A DNA stretch of 64,000 nt from Patiria miniata (GCF_015706575.1 NW_024037058.1:18373547-18437546); one strand, 5' to 3'. Counted from the first letter of the stretch, positions 1-12,824 are shown. Notes: generated by a model from the sequence alone, not told the origin. Program-made: numbers and translations.

Positions 1-27
1 AGTATACTTTAACCCATTTTGTCCAGT

Positions 28-360
28 CTTATTTAGGTTTGGGGGGCACGTGTGGTCTAGCGGTGGAGCACAGGATTCGTGATCAAGAGGTTGTGGGTTC
101 GAGCCCCACCGTGGCCATGCGTGTTGTGCCCTTGAGTAAGGCACTTTACCTCAATTACTCCTCTCAACCCAGGTGTTAAATGGGTACCGGCATTGTTCAA
201 TGCTGGGAAGGTAACAAACTCGCTGTGGAGGAGGTGTGGCGATCCCCCCACAGCAGCATTTCATGGACTCGAGTCTGGCCCAATCGCTTCGAAAGAGAGA
301 TGGGCACTCCGTTCCTGTGAATACAGGTTCGTCCCCTTTACCTTTTACTTATTTAGGTTT
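28..360 (+). mobile_element. tRNA-derived SINE, complete, with target site duplication
   Basis: The element body is about 41-347. It opens with a tRNA-like head: an A-box-like stretch (tggtctagcggtgg, about 52-65) and a clear B box (ggttcgagccc, about 96-106), the internal RNA polymerase III promoter. A central part follows (cccttgagtaaggcact, then the 'acccaggtgttaaatgggtacc' type of sequence) that is shared with the SINE at 57.4 kb. The 3' third differs from that copy and ends in a pyrimidine-rich tail. A 13-bp direct repeat, cttatttaggttt, at 28-40 and 348-360 flanks it exactly, so the copy is full length and moved by LINE machinery. The B box and head make it look like a tRNA gene, but there is no plausible cloverleaf 3' half or terminator. 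Confidence 0.82.
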
Positions 361-744
361 CACATTCAATGCTGCAATGAATATATCAGGCTGGCTTGAA
401 TCATGGCCACAATTCTGCAACACAATATTTGCACAGGACGACTTGTCCTATGACGACGGAAGATACTTTGCGGATGTTTTGATTGTTTTCACTGTTGGCT
501 GCACATCACCTAAACCAACACCTCGGATGAGTTACGCAGAAACTGGGCAAAACAGGAAGACGATTTGGAAAATTCCCTTGCGAACTGGTGTGCAAGTACT
601 TTGTGCCCTTCACTGGCTCTCTGGAATCCATAGACCAAACAGGACCGTATCTACAGTTGGGCAAACCCAACATCAAGGACATTGCAAATCAGACTTTTTT
701 TTTCCAAATAAGAGCTCAGTGAATAAATCTTTTTTCATTTTTAA
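361..744. other. Intronic stretch, nothing recognised
   Basis: A plus-strand open frame runs through part of this stretch, but I recognise no domain, no splice signals of note and no similarity to kinase sequence. I treat it as non-coding intron DNA of the CaM kinase gene. Confidence 0.5.
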
Positions 745-1229
745 AGGGAAAATACAACATTTGCAAACATCAAAAAATAAAACTACCAAATCATTTTGAA
801 ATACCTTGCTGGACTGTTAGTGAATGACAGTGTAAAGTATCCTGTAAAATCATGGCACCTGGTATACTGTGATTTTCAAGAAAAGTGGTATTTTTGTATC
901 AATTTCCAACGCTGGACGGGCGACCAGCGTTGGAAAAAAACTGGCTTTTTTTCAAATACTGGCCCCAATTGACCATCACACTTGTTTGCAATCAATTACA
1001 CACCTATGAACGGGTACAAGCCAGCTAGACTGGTTCCCTGACCTTACAATTCCCCAATGTATGTAAACTGCTCTGTTTCTTCTTATATGGAGTCAGGGAA
1101 CCAGACTACAGGAACATTTTTATAGCATTTTCGAACCCAATAGTGTAACTATATTTGCTATATATTTCCAACCCCCCAATTCCATCCATTTCTAAAAATT
1201 ACAGCAAAAGCAAATGATGTATATTCCCT
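745..1229 (+). mobile_element. TTAA-flanked MITE with internal palindromes (family T)
   Basis: The element begins AGGGAAAATACAACATTTGC after TTAA (741-744) and ends with the inverted version, ...AAATGATGTATATTCCCT, before TTAA (1230-1233). TTAA target duplication is typical of piggyBac and Kolobok transposases. Inside are two further inverted repeats: a central near-palindrome (ccaacgctgg...ccagcgttgg, about 908-937) and a pair reading ctggttccctgac / gtcagggaaccag (about 1039-1105). No coding capacity is visible, so it is non-autonomous. Relatives lie at 7450-7963 (reversed), 23671-23850, 49820-49932, 50506-50953, 51283-51830 and, more distantly, 53276-53803. Confidence 0.72.
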
Positions 1230-1233
1230 TTAA

Positions 1234-4003
1234 ATCTTATACATGTACATCCAAAATCTAGTAGGCTAAGGGTCAAGAAGATTACAGACTACGGGTTTGG
1301 ATCATTTTTCTGAATCGTTAATTCATTGTTGGCTCTGTCATGGGCATTACATTTCCTTCCATTATGCTGGAAGTGCTCAGTCCCGACATTGCGTCTATGG
1401 TATGTATTTGAGGGAATGAGATCACGGCCTGTTGTGCGCCCAAATTGCCTGTAAAATACTGTACTCTAGTTTACCTAATATACCAAAACAATTTGATTGG
1501 AATTTGTTCACGTTTTCCTTGTAAGTAGCAGTCTGAATTCTGCAGGCACGATGTTGTACTAAAAAGTGGATTGAGCAAGAATGTTAGTTTAAAAAAAACC
1601 ACAGAGAACTTATTTATAGGAATGAGCCGTGCCAGCTGGGCTGCATCAATTTGTGAGGCCAGATCAAAGATACCATCCTTGAAACAATCCCACGGAGCCA
1701 GACTAGGTGTCTGCAGAAGGCAGTAAATACGTGATGCGACATGAATGCGAGCCGATTTCCTTAAACATGCATACACAAATGTAACCCTGTACGTGTGTGG
1801 ATGAACATTGCAGACACGGTACTGAAGAATGTACACGTGTGTGATACCAGTATTTGAAAATAAAGATGACATCAGACATTTCTTCGAATAAAAACTGGAG
1901 TGGCCAACTTTTATTCGAAAGGAAATGGTTTTGGAAATTTGTTTCCGTTGTGATGTTTATGGCAAGAGGATCTGGGTTTCCCAGACTTTAGCAGGAATGG
2001 CCTACAAGTTCCCAGTGATGGCATTGGAAACTGTGTCTCTAGTTTGGGATGCGTTTCACAGAATTTTGTAGAAAGAGTTTTCTTGCTAAATAAAAACCGA
2101 TCCATCTGCTGTACTCAGAGGGGCCAGGAAACCTCCCTGTCAGCCTTTGTCAGGTCTGCAGTTTACGGTTTCATTTCTTGATGGTAAATACCGGTAGCAT
2201 CATTTGCTTATCATGCATTTTGTTCATTTCCAATAATACCAACTATCAAAATCCAAAGAAAAATGTTCCAAACCTAACCTGTTGAAGTTAGCTCAGTGGA
2301 TATTACACTTTTCGCGAAAATAGTGAAAAACCATGTCCAACCTTGTAATCGCGAAACACGATTTCGTCGTTAGCACTCTCAATTGACTGATTGTGATTTC
2401 TTGATTTCTTCTAAATGACAGCAAGCCAGACGGAACAATTTCACGGGTTGTTAAGTATCAGTACGATCTTTAATCCAAGTAAGCTTGTACTTAAGCTTGT
2501 TACTTAATCCAAGTAAGCTTTTTTGATAATAATTTGTTGATTCCTTTTGGGATAAATCCAAATGAGACTATATGCCTTTAATATAAACATAATGAAACCA
2601 TTGACTGCTCAAAAACACCCAAAGCACTGCACAGCTTGTAAGGAAAACAAAAAAAACCTGCAAGAGGAGACAAAGAATTTTGTTTGAAATTTTTAGAGGC
2701 GAAGTGTTCATCTAATATCAATCACACAGTGTGTGTGTGTGTGATCCAAACCTGGTTCACAGCATTGGAAGTTGAGATGATGAGATCACTACCAATCAAG
2801 GGCGGATCCAGAACACAACAATTTTTTGGGGGGGGAGGGGGGCCAAAAAAAAGTTTGGTTCCCCAAACAGTTGGTCCAAAAAATGACAGCTTGGAGTTTG
2901 GGACCCGCTTAAGGGCCCCAACATTTTTTTGGATTGTAGATGCTCTGTGGTGCGATCTGAGGCAATTTCTGACCACTTTAACCAATTTTTTTTTTAGGAA
3001 AAGATAGTGGTGTACGCAGTGCCTGCCGTTATTGCAACATCACTTATAAAAAAAAAAAATGGGGGTGTTTTTTTTGGGGGGGGGGGCATGGCCCACATTG
3101 GCCATGCCCCCCCCCCCCCTTTGGTACCAATGTACCAACCTAATGCAATTCTCCATGCTGCGAATGTAATTCTGTCAGTGAGGTTATTTGAAAAGAAATT
3201 TTGATTTCATAATTTCCGGCAGTGATGGTACAAAAGAAGCTTGCAGCAATACAGTAGTGCAAAACATCCAACCTATTTCAATATGTACATTTGTGTGCAT
3301 GTACATGTGCATGCTGCCATTATCGATCCAACGTGGCCATTCTAGACATGATAAATGAACATTCAATACACATGTCTAGGCCAACGGGGTCGTGGTGTCA
3401 CCTCGCAGTTGATCAAATCCGAAGGGCAGTATGTATCTGAAACAATCATCATGACGAATGGCAAATGATACCCAGCTGCACAACGTGCATGCTGATATTT
3501 TGTGGAATTTTCTAATTGGAGAAAGAAGCCACCAACAAACAACTCACAACCTCTTCTTCCTGTATTTCTTTTGTGTAAATCCTCCTTGGATGTATTTTGT
3601 GGCTTGAATGAAGGTTTTAGGGTGTCACACCCACTGCATGAACAACAGCCATGGGTCAAACTTTCAGTGGAAAGTACCGGTAGTAGGCGCAACACTTTTT
3701 TTGGAAGACAATTGCCCCCTCCCCAAAAAAAAATTACAGAAAAACTTTTAAAAACCGAACAACAACAACAAAACTCAACCAATAAATAAACAACAAAAAC
3801 ATTAATTAATTAAACATTAAGAAACTTTTTTTCTAATTTGTAGTCATTCGTAAATTTTATTTCGCATCTAAAGGAGACTGTTCTTGCACATGTTTAGGTT
3901 CTTGGTTGTTTTTTTTCAAATGCACCTCTTTTTAATTCAGCTCAAAAAAATGTGTTTTTCTTATTTAAGTAATCGTCTTGAAAGTGACAAAGAGTCAACT
4001 TGA
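1234..4003. other. Intron stretch with simple repeats only
   Basis: No gene recognised. It holds a short duplication of 'taatccaagtaagctt' (about 2471-2520), a (GT)n run near 2728-2742 and several long G or A runs. The part from about 2797 ('gggcggatccag' followed by a G run) resembles the start of the GC-run elements seen near 9.78 and 11.84 kb, but I cannot place its ends. Confidence 0.5.
3076..3119. repeat. Poly-G/poly-C hairpin
   Basis: A run of eleven G, a GGCATGGCC / GGCCATGCC inverted pair around a short centre, then a run of about thirteen C form one self-complementary unit. It is not coding. Confidence 0.7.
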
Positions 4004-4757
4004 AGTTGGGCAATTCCACACTAATGGGTGACATTTGAGAAAACCTTTAAGTTTTGATGATAAAACTGCAATCTTGGTCTCTCAATTTTTGCTGTAAACA
4101 TTGCAAGCTTCGAACAAATGTCCTCACCTGCAAAGGATATTGTGTTACAAAGTGTTACGTACATAACGAAGGACAGACATTTTAGATAAAGTCACAAAGT
4201 AAGCATAAAGTTTAATGATCCCCTAATGTTGACTTATTTAAGAAGATGTACCCTGGAGGAATGCTTATCAGTCAAAACCTAGAAAACTCAGATTCAGTGT
4301 TAAGAATTATCGGATATTTTATAATCAGGATTTGTACATACGAACAGACTGGACATCTGTCACAAAATGTCTGTCCCTGTTCGTACGTAACCCTAATCAC
4401 ATCATAAATTTGAAGCCTGTGTGAAAACTGTCATATTTTTGCTTGGTTACAATGTAAAATGGCTTAATAATGTCACTGGAAGTGCCTATTAGAAACTGAA
4501 TTTGTCCTAAGCACCCTGTTCCTAGCAGTGTGTCTGTCCACGTTACATACATGTACGTATCACACAGAAAAGATGCCTGTTATTTTCTCAAACAAAACAA
4601 GGTATCATCTTTTGTCTTGTCTTGTCCTATTGGTAGTCACTTTCAACTTAGCAAGGTATAGGAAAAAACTGAAGAAAAGACTAGCTCATCTTTTACCCTT
4701 CATACGCAACATCCATAAACTTATCTAATTGGCCCATTAGTGTGGAAATGCCCAGTT
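4004..4757 (+). mobile_element. DNA transposon remnant with GGGCAATTCCAC ends (family G), 4-bp TSD
   Basis: The body is 4008-4753. The left end is GGGCAATTCCACACTAATGG and the right end is its inverted copy, CCCATTAGTGTGGAAATGCCC with one change. AGTT occurs on both sides (4004-4007 and 4754-4757), suggesting a 4-bp target duplication. Inside, the sequence around 4153-4182 (gttacgt...ggacagaca) recurs inverted at about 4365-4391. The same terminal 12-mer and a 4-bp duplication occur at the 2-kb element at 46870-48841, so this is a family. There is no transposase frame. Four-base duplications fit Sola or Chapaev-type superfamilies; I cannot assign it. Confidence 0.62.
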
Positions 4758-5560
4758 ACAGATGTACGTAAGCCAATTTAACGGAACTCTCAGAGATGTT
4801 TTCATTATTTATTTCTTATATTCAAACCCTGGATGTCCAATTCAATGTACAATTTAAACATGTTCACACAAACAAAATGGGACTTTGTAATTTTGTGTAC
4901 AATTTGTAGTTTTTCGTACGTACGTGTATGTATTATTGTCGTTGCTTTTGGTAATTGGTATCGGTATGATTTGATCTGACAAGCCACAGCTTATCATGGC
5001 ATGGCCCACTCCCTATTGTGCTTTCATGAACATTTGTTTGGATAAACTTAGCACAGAAAATGTCCATTATTTTGTAATCGAAACCTTCCATTGGACTTTG
5101 TATATTTGTTGATGAGGAGTATGGATATTGACAAAGAATGAATTGAATAATCAATATCTACATGATAGAATTAAAATGGAAAATAATGCGGGGTGGAACT
5201 TAATTACAATGTGTGAAAAAACTTATCGTTAAACATTAAACATGACAACTGGAGATTTGAAACCAAGATTTTTACAATGTTATAGTGTTACATTTGTTTG
5301 CAAATTGGATGTTGTGGTCGTATGATGCCAGCTTTCAGCAAATTGTTCTCTTCTGCACTGCATGTGTATATCTCTTGAAATGTGAATGGTGTCAAAGTGG
5401 TGACATAAGCTGCTTAAATGTGGACAAAATAGCATGCAAAGGATGCTTAAATGTTTGGGTTGTGTGTCGGTTGCCCGTTGGTATGAAGTTACAGGTAACC
5501 TGGTCTATGAGGTCTACTTGGCACACTGGTGCACGGAATCAGCAGGCACCAAGCCTACGT
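4758..5560. other. AT-rich intron stretch, nothing recognised
   Basis: No gene, transposon end or repeat array could be supported here. Confidence 0.5.
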
Positions 5561-5908
5561 AGTCCAGTCAATCACAAGTCCAGTCACAGGTTAAACCAAT
5601 TCCAGTCACAGGTAAATCACAAGTCAAGTCACAGGTAAATCACAAGTCCAGTCACAGGTAAATCGCAAGTCCAGTCTCAGGTACCAGTAAATCACAAGTT
5701 CAGTCACAGGTAAATCACAAGTCCACTCACAGGTAAATCACAAGTCCAATCACAGGTAAATCACAAGTCCAGTCTCAGGTAAATCACAAGTCCAGTCTCA
5801 GGTAAATCACAAGTTTAGTCACAGGTAAATCACAAGTCCAGTCACAGGTAAATCACAAGTCAAGTCACAGGTAAATCACAAGCGCAGTCACAGGTAAATC
5901 ACAAGTCA
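5561..5908 (+). repeat. 23-bp minisatellite
   Basis: About fifteen copies of a 23-bp unit (AAGTCCAGTCACAGGTAAATCAC) with point changes in most copies. Short open frames over it are a by-product of the repeat. The same words 'caagtcc...cacaagtccag' reappear in the duplicated tail at 53.04-53.22 kb. Confidence 0.9.
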
Positions 5909-7449
5909 ATACACTGTTAATACAAATTTTGGTTATAGCAAACATAAAGCCTTCTGCTGAGTTTGTATGACTGTACATGTATCTGCCCTTGTTTTGAACT
6001 GCCTTTCCAAAATTGATTTACCATCCGTCGTCAACATTTCTAGTCTCTTTTATAGTCGATGGATCCCTCCCCCCCCCCCCCAACAACAAAAAAACATCCT
6101 ATGACGAGGGTGAACCGTCAGAATACCAATCAAGAGTCCAACACCTGGCAAAAAGATTGATTCATGTCACAGCCAGCTAGTCACTGGTCGTTCTGGTGCA
6201 AACACATATTTACAAACAAGTTGAATATAGAGCGGGGATAATAAATGTTCTCGCGGCGAAGCAGAGTAACCGGGCTGTGATGACAACACAGCCGTGTTTA
6301 GCTCATCAATTGGCCAACCCTGTAAATTCCTGGCTTGTGAGATTCTTGGAGGGGGGGGGGAGAGGACGAGGGGGGGGGGGGGGGCAGTTTGAAGACCAAT
6401 ACAAGCTCCGGTTTCTGTAATCTACCTCATGCATTTAACATTTGTCACTTGCAGCACTGAACCCATCCTAATGGAACAGTAATAGTCGCAAGATAAACAT
6501 GGTATGAATCATTGGGGAAAGGGGGGGGGGGGACCCTGGCTGCACAGTCAGATTAAATAATGCCACAATAACAGGGACCCTTCATCTTCCCAGCTGTAAA
6601 TGTCTTCTCCGAGCCACGCTGATGCGTTCATTCACACACATTCTGCACATCAACGAGGCCAACTTCTTTTTTTCCCCCTTGTCACCGGGTATGACTTGTG
6701 GGCAAACTGCAGCGCAATGGATTATAAATGTCAAACAGGAGCCGTGGGTTTCAGGGGATGTAGATGGTGATGAAGAAACAAGGTGGCAGGGTGCACATTT
6801 AAGAGACAGCTACTCGATGTTTGCATGTCAAATTTTATGAGGGTTCCTTCTTCATGTGGTAAATATAAAACCAATAGGCTTTAAAAACAGGAGGAATTTC
6901 TTCAATTCCGTGTGCAACAGTCTCAGTCGAAAAAAATAAGAGACTATGCTAGAATTTGCTTTATAATCATTAGCTAATTCACTAAACGTGTATGTGGAAA
7001 AAGCTTAATTTTACAAGCCATTTCGTTTAAAAAAAAAAAAATATTGCAAGTTATCCATTCTGTTGTGAAAAGTATTTAATGGATTTCTACTAGTTAATAA
7101 GTTAAATGGAAGAAAACAAAGTAGTTCTGAACAAAAAATATGGGTTATTTCAATCACCCTACAATCTATTTGTCTTCAACATTCTATAATTTGTATTCCA
7201 AAAAAAATGTTTTCACATTAAATGTGCCTTGTGTGCAAGTAATGATGTATCAAAATCTGAAACTTATTTGTTACATGTACATACATGTATTGTTAATTGA
7301 TTTATTATAGCAATAGTAATAGCATTCAGTGGCTCGCTGGGAAAAGGGTTATGTCAGACACTGATACAAGTAGGAAAATAAAAACAAAACAAAACTGGGG
7401 TTCCATGTCAACAAATGTTTAGACAGTATATATAAAATATACATATGTA
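5909..7449. other. Intron stretch with long G runs
   Basis: Nothing recognised as a gene. G runs of about 10-15 bases occur near 6351, 6371 and 6521, and a C run near 6068. I looked on the minus strand for the missing kinase exon (the AKDFI...HPWI segment that should follow 8416) and did not find it here or further left. Confidence 0.5.
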
Positions 7450-7963
7450 CATGTACAACATTTGCTTTTGCAGAAATTTTTAGAAATGGATGGATTTGGG
7501 GGTTAGTATTTTACAGCAAAAGTTTTTACACTGACCTCGGTTTAAAGTTTGTGTTCATAGATGCTGGATAAACAAAGACCAAAATGCTGTACTTGTAGTC
7601 TGGTTCCCTGACCCTACTTTGTACGAAACGGAGCAATTTATAGACGTCAGGAAATTGTCAGGTCAGGAAACCAGACTAACTGGCTTGCACCAGTTCACAA
7701 ATGTGTAACCGATTGCAAACAAAATGTGTACTAACTAAATTTGGTATTTGAACAAAGTCAGTTCTTTTCCAACGATGGTCGGCCGACCATTGTTAAAAAT
7801 TGATACCAAAAATCCACTTTTCTCAAAAATGACAGCACACCAGGTGCCACGATTTCCCAGGATGCTTGAGACTATTACTGACTTACAGTCCAGTGAGGTA
7901 TTTCATAATAATTTGGTAGTTTTGTTGTGTGATGTTTGCAAATGTTGTGTGCTACATGTACCT
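7450..7963 (-). mobile_element. TTAA MITE, family T, reversed and diverged copy
   Basis: Reverse orientation relative to the copy at 745. The right end reads aaatgttgt...acct followed by TTAA (7964-7967). The left end has lost a clear TTAA. The central palindrome is well kept (tggtcggccgacca, about 7776-7789), as is the ctggttccctgac / gtcaggaaaccag pair (about 7602-7675). Confidence 0.62.
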
Positions 7964-8335
7964 TTAAAACATATCTTCATAAAAAAAATATTCAAATTCC
8001 ATCCAAGTAAGTTTATATGCAGATTTTTCATTAGCCTTGATTGAGCAATCCGGTAACAGTCAAAACAAAATTATTCACATATTCTTAAGTTCAATCCAAG
8101 GGTCTTCTGTGAGAAATCCCCAACTCTGTCTATTAATGTCAAGTGGCTTGAACTATCAGTGACATTTAAGGCAGTCAAACGATCCCTTCAGAGTCAATAC
8201 TGAATACATGTTTATGAGAAGAGATAAAAAAGGAGGGTGTGTGTTGGGAACTAATGTACATGGGATTGCTCACTACATGTACCGGTAGGTCACATTCCTT
8301 CAACTAATTGTACTATTAAACATATTTTTTGTTCA

Positions 8336-9326
<991 letters not shown>

Positions 9327-9758
9327 CTACTGTAACAAAGACTCTGTTCGCCACGTGCAACACAGCGGTTAAGCTCCAAACATATCTTGCATTCCTTTAA
9401 TACCTTTTCTGGTCGGGTGCACCTTACGGGTATATAAGGCCGGTGCGCGCAATTGGGCATTGGTCATTCTTTTATTTGCTTTATCACACTGTTACGTTGA
9501 GGTTCCGTTTGCTGTGCGCTCTCCTCCAGCCACGCCACTGCACTGGTCTTATAGTTTGTAAGTTTCACCCAATATTATATTTATCTGCTTCTATTAATTT
9601 ACTCTTGGTTTATCTTTGTAAATAGTTATTGCGTATATTATCAAACTAAAATCTGGGAGGCGCCCCCGAATTCTGTCTTGCTCACTGTGTGTTTTCTTTA
9701 GTTGTTGTTTTAATTAGGAGCCCCGCCACGCCCCGGCCTGCTCGGCCCGTTACACTAC
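9327..9758 (+). mobile_element. Solo LTR of an LTR retrotransposon (probably Ty3/Gypsy type)
   Basis: The LTR body is 9331-9754 (424 bp), beginning TGTAAC and ending GTTACA, the usual TG...CA ends extended to a 6-bp inverted pair. CTAC on both sides (9327-9330, 9755-9758) looks like a short target duplication. A TATA-like box (tatataaggc) lies near 9431. There is no internal coding region, so it is a solo LTR left by recombination. With one LTR the age cannot be estimated from LTR divergence. Family assignment is a guess from size and duplication length. Confidence 0.62.
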
Positions 9759-10081
9759 ACTGTACAATCCCTCGCACGGGCCTCGCCAGGATTTTTTCCG
9801 GGGGTGGGGGCAAAGCAAATGTTTTTCATTATACTTTATAAAACTTTTTCATTATATTCTCAATTCATCATTTTTCCGAGCGTGAGCAGGGGAGCATTTG
9901 CCCTACCCCCCCCCCCTCGAACTAACAGCAATAAGGCTTCGAACCTCTTTTTTTTTCTTTTCCTTTTTTCCTTTTTCCCCCTCATTTCCCCCCCCCCCAG
10001 GGGGGAAAGCGTTCCCCCTTGCCCCCCCCCCCCCCGCCCCCCCTGCAACACCCAAGATCCCTCGTCCTTCTGGGCAAACCC
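9759..10081. repeat. GC-run and poly-C/poly-T low-complexity tract
   Basis: C runs near 9907, 9990 and 10023 alternate with T-rich tracts. The start (cgccaggatttttt...gggggca) resembles one end of the element at 11839-12036, so this may be a decayed relative. Overlapping open frames here are compositional artefacts. Confidence 0.55.
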
Positions 10082-10093
10082 CTCACTTCAGTT

Positions 10094-10329
10094 ATGGGCT
10101 CCGTGCACAAGTACCCCCCTCAGCGGTAAGAAAGGGAGAGTTGGGGGAGACCACTGGGAGAGACATTCAAACGCATTGCCTGATGCTCATGCGAAGACAC
10201 TACCGGTATGGCTTTGTGCACATTCAGAATCAAATAAGTTGTGTGTACTTCGTGTACAAGGTGTGTCCTGCCCACTGGGCTCTCATTGGTGGTAAAAAAG
10301 TGATATCAAAGTTTACACGCAGAGCCCAT
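10094..10329 (+). mobile_element. Dispersed inverted-repeat element, family A, copy 1
   Basis: Starts ATGGGCTCCGTGCACAAGTA and ends in an inverted match (...TACACGCAGAGCCCAT). The core, containing 'gaaagggagagttgggggag' and 'accactgggagagacattc', recurs at 15828-16080 and 45418-45751. About 240 bp, no coding capacity; probably a MITE. Target duplication unclear. Confidence 0.55.
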
Positions 10330-10470
10330 TTAGCATCTATAAAGTTAGATTAAGTTTCACTTTCTGCCCCTTTCTTCACTGCATACTCAGACAATGAAGG
10401 TGTTACAGCGCTCTCCTTCGCTAACAAAAAAATATGGTCTGTTGCTTTTTTTGTATGATATTTCTACTTA

Positions 10471-11380
<910 letters not shown>

Positions 11381-11604
11381 ACATGAAGACTGAGTAAGAT
11401 TTGAGGCTTTGCATGGTGGAGATACTAAATAATGAAAGGAGTCTCGGATACTAAATAATGAAAGGAGTCTCCTGAAGACGGTCAGAGCATACTGACCGGA
11501 ACGTCGAGTTTATACCTCTGGTTCTTTTCAGAACCATTCTCTTAGTTGAGAAATTATTTGCACATGGTGTTTCCGCAAACCTTTCATTATTTACATGAAG
11601 ACTG
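11381..11604 (+). mobile_element. Lone terminal repeat unit of a Penelope-like element
   Basis: The body is about 11393-11592, between perfect 12-bp direct repeats acatgaagactg (11381-11392 and 11593-11604). At 11395 it carries the 25-base sequence that also begins the Penelope-like element at 60186 (opening TAAGATTTGAGGCTTTGC). Then come a 26-bp tandem duplication (11421-11472), a hammerhead-like core (11467-11508) and an end whose ...CCTTTCATTATTT is inverted relative to AAATAATGAAAGG near the start. No coding sequence remains. It is a single unit, either a solo repeat or a non-autonomous copy, from a family diverged from the 60-kb element but with the same 5' terminus. Confidence 0.78.
11467..11508 (+). 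ncRNA. Minimal hammerhead-like ribozyme motif (Penelope type), diverged
   Basis: Core CTGAAGA (11472-11478), one spacer base, stem II GGTCAG/CTGACC (11480-11485 with 11492-11497), loop AGCATA, then GGAACGTC (11498-11505) where the consensus is GAAACGTC. Flanking CTC/GAG gives a short stem I. One core position departs from consensus, so activity is doubtful. Metazoan Penelope-like elements are known to carry such minimal hammerheads, thought to act as dimers. Confidence 0.6.
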
Positions 11605-11838
11605 GCAATACACCAATTCTATATTCGTACAATTACCTCTAGGTGGATGGCATGCATGTATGTACTTTGTCAATGGCACGGTTAAACCCTCAAATGTATT
11701 CAAACTTTAGCTACCATATCTGTGTGATAATCTACTGAAATTCATGATTTAGCTGCCAGAAATGAAAAACTTTCAGAGTATTGGATAAAGCATGTAATAT
11801 TGATTGCAATATTCTGATACACAAATTAGGCATGTAAG

Positions 11839-12036
11839 CATGGGCGTTGCGAGGGGAAGCAAGGGGAGGTGCTTGCCCACCCCCCCCCCCCCCACCCCCG
11901 GAAAAGCAAAAAATATAAAAATAAAAAAAGAGTGTAAATTAAAACTGAGAAATCGTGAATATGTTGAGAAATACAGGAACTTTTTGGGAAAAATATGTTT
12001 TGCCCCCCTCTAGAAAAAATCCTGGCAACGCCCATG
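11839..12036 (+). mobile_element. Short TIR element with C run (MITE-like)
   Basis: Ends are inverted copies of GCATGGGCGTTGC (11839-11851 and 12024-12036). Inside the left end lies a C run of about 14, and the right end reads gccccc...aaaaatcctggcaacg. No coding capacity. A similar end occurs at 9.78 kb. Confidence 0.62.
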
Positions 12037-12406
12037 CATGTTAGGTGCCTACATGTAGGCGAAGTACAAAAAGAAAATCAATGTTACATTTTCAGCACTG
12101 CAAATTTACCCACTGAAGATTTACGAAAAACAAAAAGTCTTTTTGAATTGTCATTTTTCCAGCAATAAAAAAGTTAGTCAGGTTTGAATGAGATTTCTAC
12201 AGGAAAAAAAAGTATGCAAACTTAGTATAAGTACACGTACCGGTACTTTACAAACAGACTGGTTCCTGCCCCCTTTTAGAATCTATAATGTTGGACGGGA
12301 ACCAGTCTCCTACATGTAGCAGGGCTGATTTGTTTGCACAAAAGCAACCAAAAATACATAATTCACAGAAGTAAGGGCTGGTATTAAGAATTAATGCCTG
12401 AGTTAT

Positions 12407-12824
12407 AGGCCTGACGAACTGGGGTAATCAAAATCATTACTATATAAATCAGGCTTACAGTGGTAAAAATAAATGAGTGGTAAAAAATAAATGAGTGTAT
12501 GGTGTGCTTTCATAAAAAGTATCGGTTGACTGCAATATTATGTCAGTAAAAGTACCCAAAGAAAAACGGGGGTAATCAATATCATTATTATATAAATCAG
12601 GCTTACAGTGGTAAAAAATAAATGAGTGTATTGTATGCTTTCATAAAAAGTATCGGTTGACTGCAATATTATGTCAGTAAAAGTACCAGATGATGAACTG
12701 GGGTAATCAATATCATTATTATATACATTGTAAATCAGACTTACAGTGGTAAAAAATAAATCAGTGTATTGTATGCTTTCATAAAAAGTATCGGTTGACT
12801 GCAATATTATGTCAGTAAAAGTAC
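12407..12824 (+). repeat. Three-copy tandem repeat, 131 and 138 bp units
   Basis: The anchor ctgcaatattatgtcagt occurs at 12530, 12661 and 12799. Each unit also carries 'ggggtaatcaatatcatt', 'cttacagtggtaaaaaataa' and 'cttttcataaaaagtatcgg'-type segments. The first unit is slightly altered. Not coding. Confidence 0.85.

Noticed and set aside
45-120. tRNA gene
   Set aside because: A and B boxes are present but the sequence continues as a SINE with a 13-bp target duplication, and a complete cloverleaf is not formed.
236-799. Plus-strand open frame of about 187 codons
   Set aside because: Its first part is inside the SINE and its end is inside a TTAA MITE; no recognisable domain between them.
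5561-5908. Evenly spaced repeats resembling a CRISPR array
   Set aside because: Contiguous 23-bp units without unique spacers; a minisatellite.
9804-10353. Overlapping open frames of 150-163 codons
   Set aside because: They run through poly-C and poly-T tracts and a family-A element; compositional artefacts.
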